DNA from: DAORDI01 sp035345895
GTDB taxonomy: Bacteria; Spirochaetota; Leptospiria; Leptospirales; Leptospiraceae
Length of the DNA: 18,814 nt
Direction of reading: 5' to 3'
Assembly: GCA_035345895.1 (NCBI GenBank)
Contig: DAORDI010000088.1
Span: 1 to 18,814 of the forward strand
Below the pieces are notes generated by a model. That model made no database searches. It saw only the letters and a list, made by a program, of their open reading frames with translations, and was not told the origin of the DNA. Within the stretch, counting starts at the first letter, position 1, and each line of letters opens with the position of its first letter. A program made the translations under genes and the position numbers. This document shows, in pieces, positions 15,341 through 18,814 of this stretch.

Positions 15341-15377
15341 ACACTCCATAAAAGCACGGTTGCCGAGCGGTGTGGTG

Positions 15378-15407
15378 TTGGTTGGTTCGGCTCCGCTCAT
15401 CAACCAA
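15378..15407. repeat. Hairpin in the 437-base gap before the cytochrome genes
   Basis: TTGGTTG (15378-15384) pairs with CAACCAA (15401-15407) across GTTCGGCTCCGCTCAT. GAGCGG (15365-15370) can instead pair with CCGCTC (15393-15398). The loop resembles the CGCTACGCTC loop of the hairpin at 4509-4541, which suggests a shared repeat type. ATACC-CGTAAA-GGTAT (15646-15661) is a weaker dyad nearer the cytochrome start. No gene or T-run terminator is visible in 15341-15777. Confidence 0.4.
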
Positions 15408-15777
15408 GCTGGCGCACATACAAAACCCCAGAGTAAATAATCGCGAACTTGTAAGCCGCTGCAAACCTGGTATGTACGCAGATTAAAAAAATATGATGGA
15501 GAGCACAAATTTATACTCATTTTCATAAATAATTGCGCCTTTTCCGGCTGACAGACTTGATTTTACTGAGTCGTGAACAAATAAATACGCAAAGACTTTT
15601 GAAAACGAGTATAACGGATAAATGATTGCCAGTCTCAAAATACCCATACCCGTAAAGGTATAAATTCACACTATGATATTTTTCATCTCTCTTTTATGGA
15701 GAATGAATTGTAATTTCAGAAAGAACCTCCGATTGTGGTAACAGGTGCTGAGATAGACAGCAGACAAGGGTGCTTAT

Positions 15778-17229
15778 ATGCAGGTAAATGAAAAAAACTG
15801 GATACTCGGAGTCATTCTGACTGCCTTTATTTTCCTGTTTTCTTTGTATTTCTTCTGGCCGGGCGGGGTAAAGGCGGAAAAGCCGATCAGCAGTTTTGAG
15901 GTTCCGCAGAGAATTCATTTCAGTCATTCCATGTACTTTGAAGAGTTTGTAGCAAAGGGATTTCCTTCTCCTCAGGATGTCACTAAGGCCTGTCTAAAAT
16001 GTCATCCTAAATCTGCAGAAAATCTGATGCAGACTTCGCATTGGACCTGGCTTCGGTCGAGCAAAAAGCTCGCTAAGAATTCTCAGCCGGCTGAGATCGG
16101 AAAAAAGAACCTGCTCAATAATTTCTGCATAGGCATTACGGGGAATTGGCCTTCCTGTACAAAATGTCACGCAGGGTACGGATGGGAAGACCATACTTTT
16201 GATTTCAAAAAATCGGAAAACGTGGACTGTCTTGTCTGCCATGACTGGTCGGGCACTTACACTAAAGGAGCTTCAGGAGTTCCTCCCAAAGAAGTGAATC
16301 TGCTTACGGCAGCAAGATCTGTCGGTTATGCTAAAAGAGACAACTGCGGTATGTGTCATTTTTCCGGAGGAGGAGGGATGGCGGTCAAACACGGTGATCT
16401 GGATGACAGTCTGATTTATGCAGTGGAGCAGGTGGATGTGCATATGGGAAAAAATAAAATGCTCTGCACTGACTGCCATAGGACAAAGAACCATTCTGTT
16501 CCCGGGACTGCTTTTTCCGTTTCTGCAGAACAGGCAAACGCGGTGGACTGCACCAACTGTCATACGGAGAATGTTCACAAAAATGAAAGAATCAATTCTC
16601 ACGTAAAATCGGTAGCCTGTCAGACCTGCCATATTCCGAACTATGCAAAAAGGACTCCGACGAAAATGACCTGGGACTGGTCAAAGGCAGGAGATGCAAA
16701 AAGAAAAGAAGATCCTCATACTTATCTGAAAATCAAAGGTGAGTTTACTTATGCAATGAATCAGAAACCGGAATACTACTGGTTCAATCTGACTGTGGAA
16801 AGATATCTGATGGGAGATAAAATCGATCCCGAAAAAATGAGCAATATAAATTATCCTTCCGGGGATATAAATGACAGGAAGGCTAAGATCTGGCCGTTCA
16901 AGATACACAAGGCAAAGCAGCCCTATGATAAAAAACTGAATACGATTCTTCCTGTGGTGACTGCAGGAGAGGGAGGATACTGGCAGAAGTTTGACTGGAA
17001 AAAGGCACTGCAGCTGGGAGCAGAACAGAACAAAACTGAATTCAGCGGTGAATACGGTTTTGCAGAGACACAGATGTTCTGGCCTCTTTCCCATATGGTC
17101 AGTCCTGCAAAGGACAGCCTGGGATGCAATGACTGTCATGGAAATCCTTCAAGGATGGACTGGAAGGCTCTGGGATATTCCGGAGACCCTGCCATTTCCG
17201 GAAGCCGGGATTTTTCTAAACTGAAATAA
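15778..17229 (+). CDS. Octaheme c-type cytochrome, tetrathionate reductase (OTR) family
   Basis: A 483-residue exported cytochrome. An N-terminal hydrophobic segment (about 8-27, WILGVILTAFIFLFSLYFFW) is an uncleaved anchor or signal. Eight CXXCH haem sites start at Cys72, 127, 151, 190, 230, 258, 281 and 450. The surroundings closely follow Shewanella OTR: TKACLKCHPKSAENLMQTSH, LLNNFCI, CHAGYGWED, NVDCLVCHDWSGTY, CHFSGGGG, VKHGDLDDSL, VACQTCHIPNYA and TWDWSKAG. OTR has a lysine-ligated catalytic haem and reduces tetrathionate, nitrite and hydroxylamine in vitro; its in vivo substrate is unsettled, and so it is here. The site is periplasmic. The start has only a weak ribosome site (AAGGGTG). 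The heptaheme gene follows after 18 bases, so the two form an operon and probably an electron-transfer chain. Confidence 0.93.
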   Translation: MQVNEKNWILGVILTAFIFLFSLYFFWPGGVKAEKPISSFEVPQRIHFSHSMYFEEFVAKGFPSPQDVTKACLKCHPKSAENLMQTSHWTWLRSSKKLAKNSQPAEIGKKNLLNNFCIGITGNWPSCTKCHAGYGWEDHTFDFKKSENVDCLVCHDWSGTYTKGASGVPPKEVNLLTAARSVGYAKRDNCGMCHFSGGGGMAVKHGDLDDSLIYAVEQVDVHMGKNKMLCTDCHRTKNHSVPGTAFSVSAEQANAVDCTNCHTENVHKNERINSHVKSVACQTCHIPNYAKRTPTKMTWDWSKAGDAKRKEDPHTYLKIKGEFTYAMNQKPEYYWFNLTVERYLMGDKIDPEKMSNINYPSGDINDRKAKIWPFKIHKAKQPYDKKLNTILPVVTAGEGGYWQKFDWKKALQLGAEQNKTEFSGEYGFAETQMFWPLSHMVSPAKDSLGCNDCHGNPSRMDWKALGYSGDPAISGSRDFSKLK

Positions 17230-17247
17230 TATATGTCAGGAGATTTT

Positions 17248-18814
17248 ATGAAAACTTATATCAGTATTTTTCTGCTGACAGGGTTTTTCCTGCCGGCATC
17301 TGCTCAGTCCGGTACTGGAAGGCTCCATCCCCTTTTTCCTCTTCTCGATGAGAAAGGAACTCACGTAAGAGTCTCAAAGGCCGAGATATCCACTGCAAAG
17401 ACCTGCGGAGGCTGTCACGACACTGATTATATCAGAAAGAACAGTCATCATTTCAATAATAAGGTGAAAGCAGACTGTATTCAATGTCACACCGAAAACG
17501 GACGGATTGACTGGAAGCCGAATTATTTCAGCAGTTCAGGAGAGCTCCTCAGAGAGTTTATTTCCATCCGTTCTCCTGAAAACAGAAACTGCGGTTCCTG
17601 TCATGGAGTGGTTCATCAGGAGCAGATTCCTCTGGAACTGCCTTCTGATTTTTTGAGTCCCGGAAAATATGAGTCTACGAAAAGAACCGGAGAGATCATA
17701 TCCTATCAGAAACTCCATTCTTCATTTCTGAATCTTCAGAACAAATCAAAGACAGAATTCTCCTGGGACATTCATGCGGAAAGAAAAGTGGACTGTGTAG
17801 ACTGTCATTATTCCTCAAATAATCCGAAGAAAACCCTTCCTAAAAAGGACAATGATCTGAAGCACCTTGTGCAGGATCCCAGAACTCCGAGCATTGCAGA
17901 ATTTCTGAACAGACCGGATCATCGTCTGACCACTTCCGGATGCTCTTCCTGTCACAATCCTCTCGTGATACATGATATGATTCCTTACAAAAAGAAGCAT
18001 ATGGAAAGAGTGGAATGTCAGACCTGTCATGTGCCTGTTCTGAAGGGACCTGCACTGTCTGAAATCGATGCTACAGTTGTTCTGGAAAATTCCACTCCGT
18101 CATATAAATTCAGGAATATAAATTATACATCTGAAAAACTTCTGAATGCAGAATACATCAGCGATTTTGTTCCGTATATGCTTCCCTCTTCCGATTCCAA
18201 GATTAAGCCTTTCAATCTTGTCACTGAGTGGAGCTGGGTGAAGACAGGTGCGAAGGAAAGAGTGAGTAATGATGTTTTAATGAAAGTCCAGAACCCGGAA
18301 GAAGATTCTGAAAAGATAAAACTGCTTTCGATCTTTGATTCAGGCAATAACGGAAAGATAGAACAGTCTGAGTGGATATTGGATAAAACGGAAAAATATG
18401 AATACTTTAAAAACCGCCTCAGTTCCATTCTGAAGGAAGAAGTGGAAATCAGGGGAGAAATTCATATATACCCTGTGCAGCACGGGGTCTTGAGAGGGAA
18501 ACCTGTCATAAGAGAATGCTCCGGATGTCACAGCAGTAATTCGGAGAAATTCGGTGAGATCAATGCAGGCGCAAAACTTCCCGGAAGGAAGATTCCTGAA
18601 TTCTCCAAGTCGGCAAAGGTGCATCTGAATGCATTGGAGATTTCTGAAAAAAATGAAGGCTTCACTGTACGTGCAGATATGTCAAAGGCAGGCTTTTATA
18701 TCTTCGGGAACAGCAGACAGAAATGGGCGGACATTCTTGGACTTGCGCTTTTCGGATTGACTGCTGCAGGTGTCCTTCTGCACGCAGGACTCAGACTTCT
18801 CAATTCAAGCTCAT
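17248..18814 (+). CDS. Heptaheme c-type cytochrome with C-terminal membrane helix, partial
   Basis: The frame opens at ATG 17248 (AGGAG 6 bases before) and is still open at the window end: 522 codons seen, 3' end missing. MKTYISIFLLTGFFLPASAQ is a cleavable Sec signal. Seven CXXCH sites start at Cys53, 77, 115, 183, 232, 257 and 424. An EF-hand-like loop DSGNNGKIEQSE lies at 364-375 in the spacer between haems 6 and 7. A membrane helix near 495-516 (DILGLALFGLTAAGVLLHAG) ends the visible part, so the haem domain is periplasmic and membrane-tethered. The protein may continue into a cytochrome b-type membrane domain, or a cytochrome b gene may follow. With the octaheme gene 18 bases upstream, it probably feeds quinol electrons to that enzyme. 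I cannot name its exact family. Confidence 0.9.
   Translation, partial: MKTYISIFLLTGFFLPASAQSGTGRLHPLFPLLDEKGTHVRVSKAEISTAKTCGGCHDTDYIRKNSHHFNNKVKADCIQCHTENGRIDWKPNYFSSSGELLREFISIRSPENRNCGSCHGVVHQEQIPLELPSDFLSPGKYESTKRTGEIISYQKLHSSFLNLQNKSKTEFSWDIHAERKVDCVDCHYSSNNPKKTLPKKDNDLKHLVQDPRTPSIAEFLNRPDHRLTTSGCSSCHNPLVIHDMIPYKKKHMERVECQTCHVPVLKGPALSEIDATVVLENSTPSYKFRNINYTSEKLLNAEYISDFVPYMLPSSDSKIKPFNLVTEWSWVKTGAKERVSNDVLMKVQNPEEDSEKIKLLSIFDSGNNGKIEQSEWILDKTEKYEYFKNRLSSILKEEVEIRGEIHIYPVQHGVLRGKPVIRECSGCHSSNSEKFGEINAGAKLPGRKIPEFSKSAKVHLNALEISEKNEGFTVRADMSKAGFYIFGNSRQKWADILGLALFGLTAAGVLLHAGLRLLNSSS

Noticed and set aside
15361..15375. tRNA-like string TGCCGAGCGGTGTGG, resembling a serine/leucine tRNA D-arm
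   Set aside because: No acceptor stem, anticodon arm or T-arm can be built around it; it belongs to the nearby hairpin sequence.
1..18814. CRISPR array, rRNA, transposase gene or prophage genes
   Set aside because: No regularly spaced repeats, rRNA-like segments, transposase motifs or phage structural genes are visible anywhere in the window.

Overview
The window looks like chromosome from a spirochaete of the Leptospira group (order Leptospirales). This is inferred from three things. Two lipoproteins have loose spirochaete-style lipoboxes, one of them a cysteine-rich MORN-repeat lipoprotein. A family-III cyclase carries a large periplasmic sensor. Coding is moderately AT-rich and the wide gaps hold small dispersed repeats. 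No rRNA, complete tRNA, CRISPR array or transposase gene is visible.

Layout. 1-2.6 kb (+): a secreted protein of unknown function, translationally coupled (ATGA) to a 592-residue lipoprotein with an HEFFH zinc-peptidase-like motif and C-terminal TPR-like helices. 2.8-3.45 kb (-): the MORN lipoprotein, facing them across a hairpin terminator. 3.86-4.43 kb (+): an unknown cytosolic protein. 4.43-5.04 kb: a non-coding stretch with a nested inverted-repeat element (candidate MITE) and an inverted pair of a promoter-like motif. 5.04-7.9 kb (+): a long-chain acyl-CoA synthetase coupled by ATGA to an alpha/beta hydrolase, closed by a terminator. 8.1-9.13 kb: two small proteins whose stop codons overlap, one YwqG/DUF1963-like (+) and one DUF6924-like (-). 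9.5-10.4 kb (+): a two-helix membrane protein and a probable 50-residue single-helix protein. 10.4-12.25 kb (-): glmS. 12.3-13.2 kb (-): a decayed M23-peptidase-family gene with several frameshifts and a stop. 13.4-15.3 kb (+): a membrane adenylate cyclase with an EF-hand loop in its sensor domain. 15.8 kb to the end (+): an octaheme cytochrome of the tetrathionate-reductase (OTR) family, then a heptaheme cytochrome with a C-terminal membrane segment that runs off the window.

How the genes work together. The last two genes form a clear functional unit: a periplasmic multihaem respiratory module, probably taking electrons from a membrane quinol oxidase and passing them to a reducible sulfur or nitrogen compound. 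The synthetase and hydrolase probably share a lipid or acyl-CoA pathway. The other genes look like independent units.

The main non-standard signals are non-coding. A motif close to TTTGCGTAAGGTGAGT recurs upstream of several unrelated genes in the same orientation as the gene. In two places, 9.3 kb and 13.25 kb, the similarity extends over about 75 bases. The nested inverted repeat at 4.5-4.7 kb is the second.
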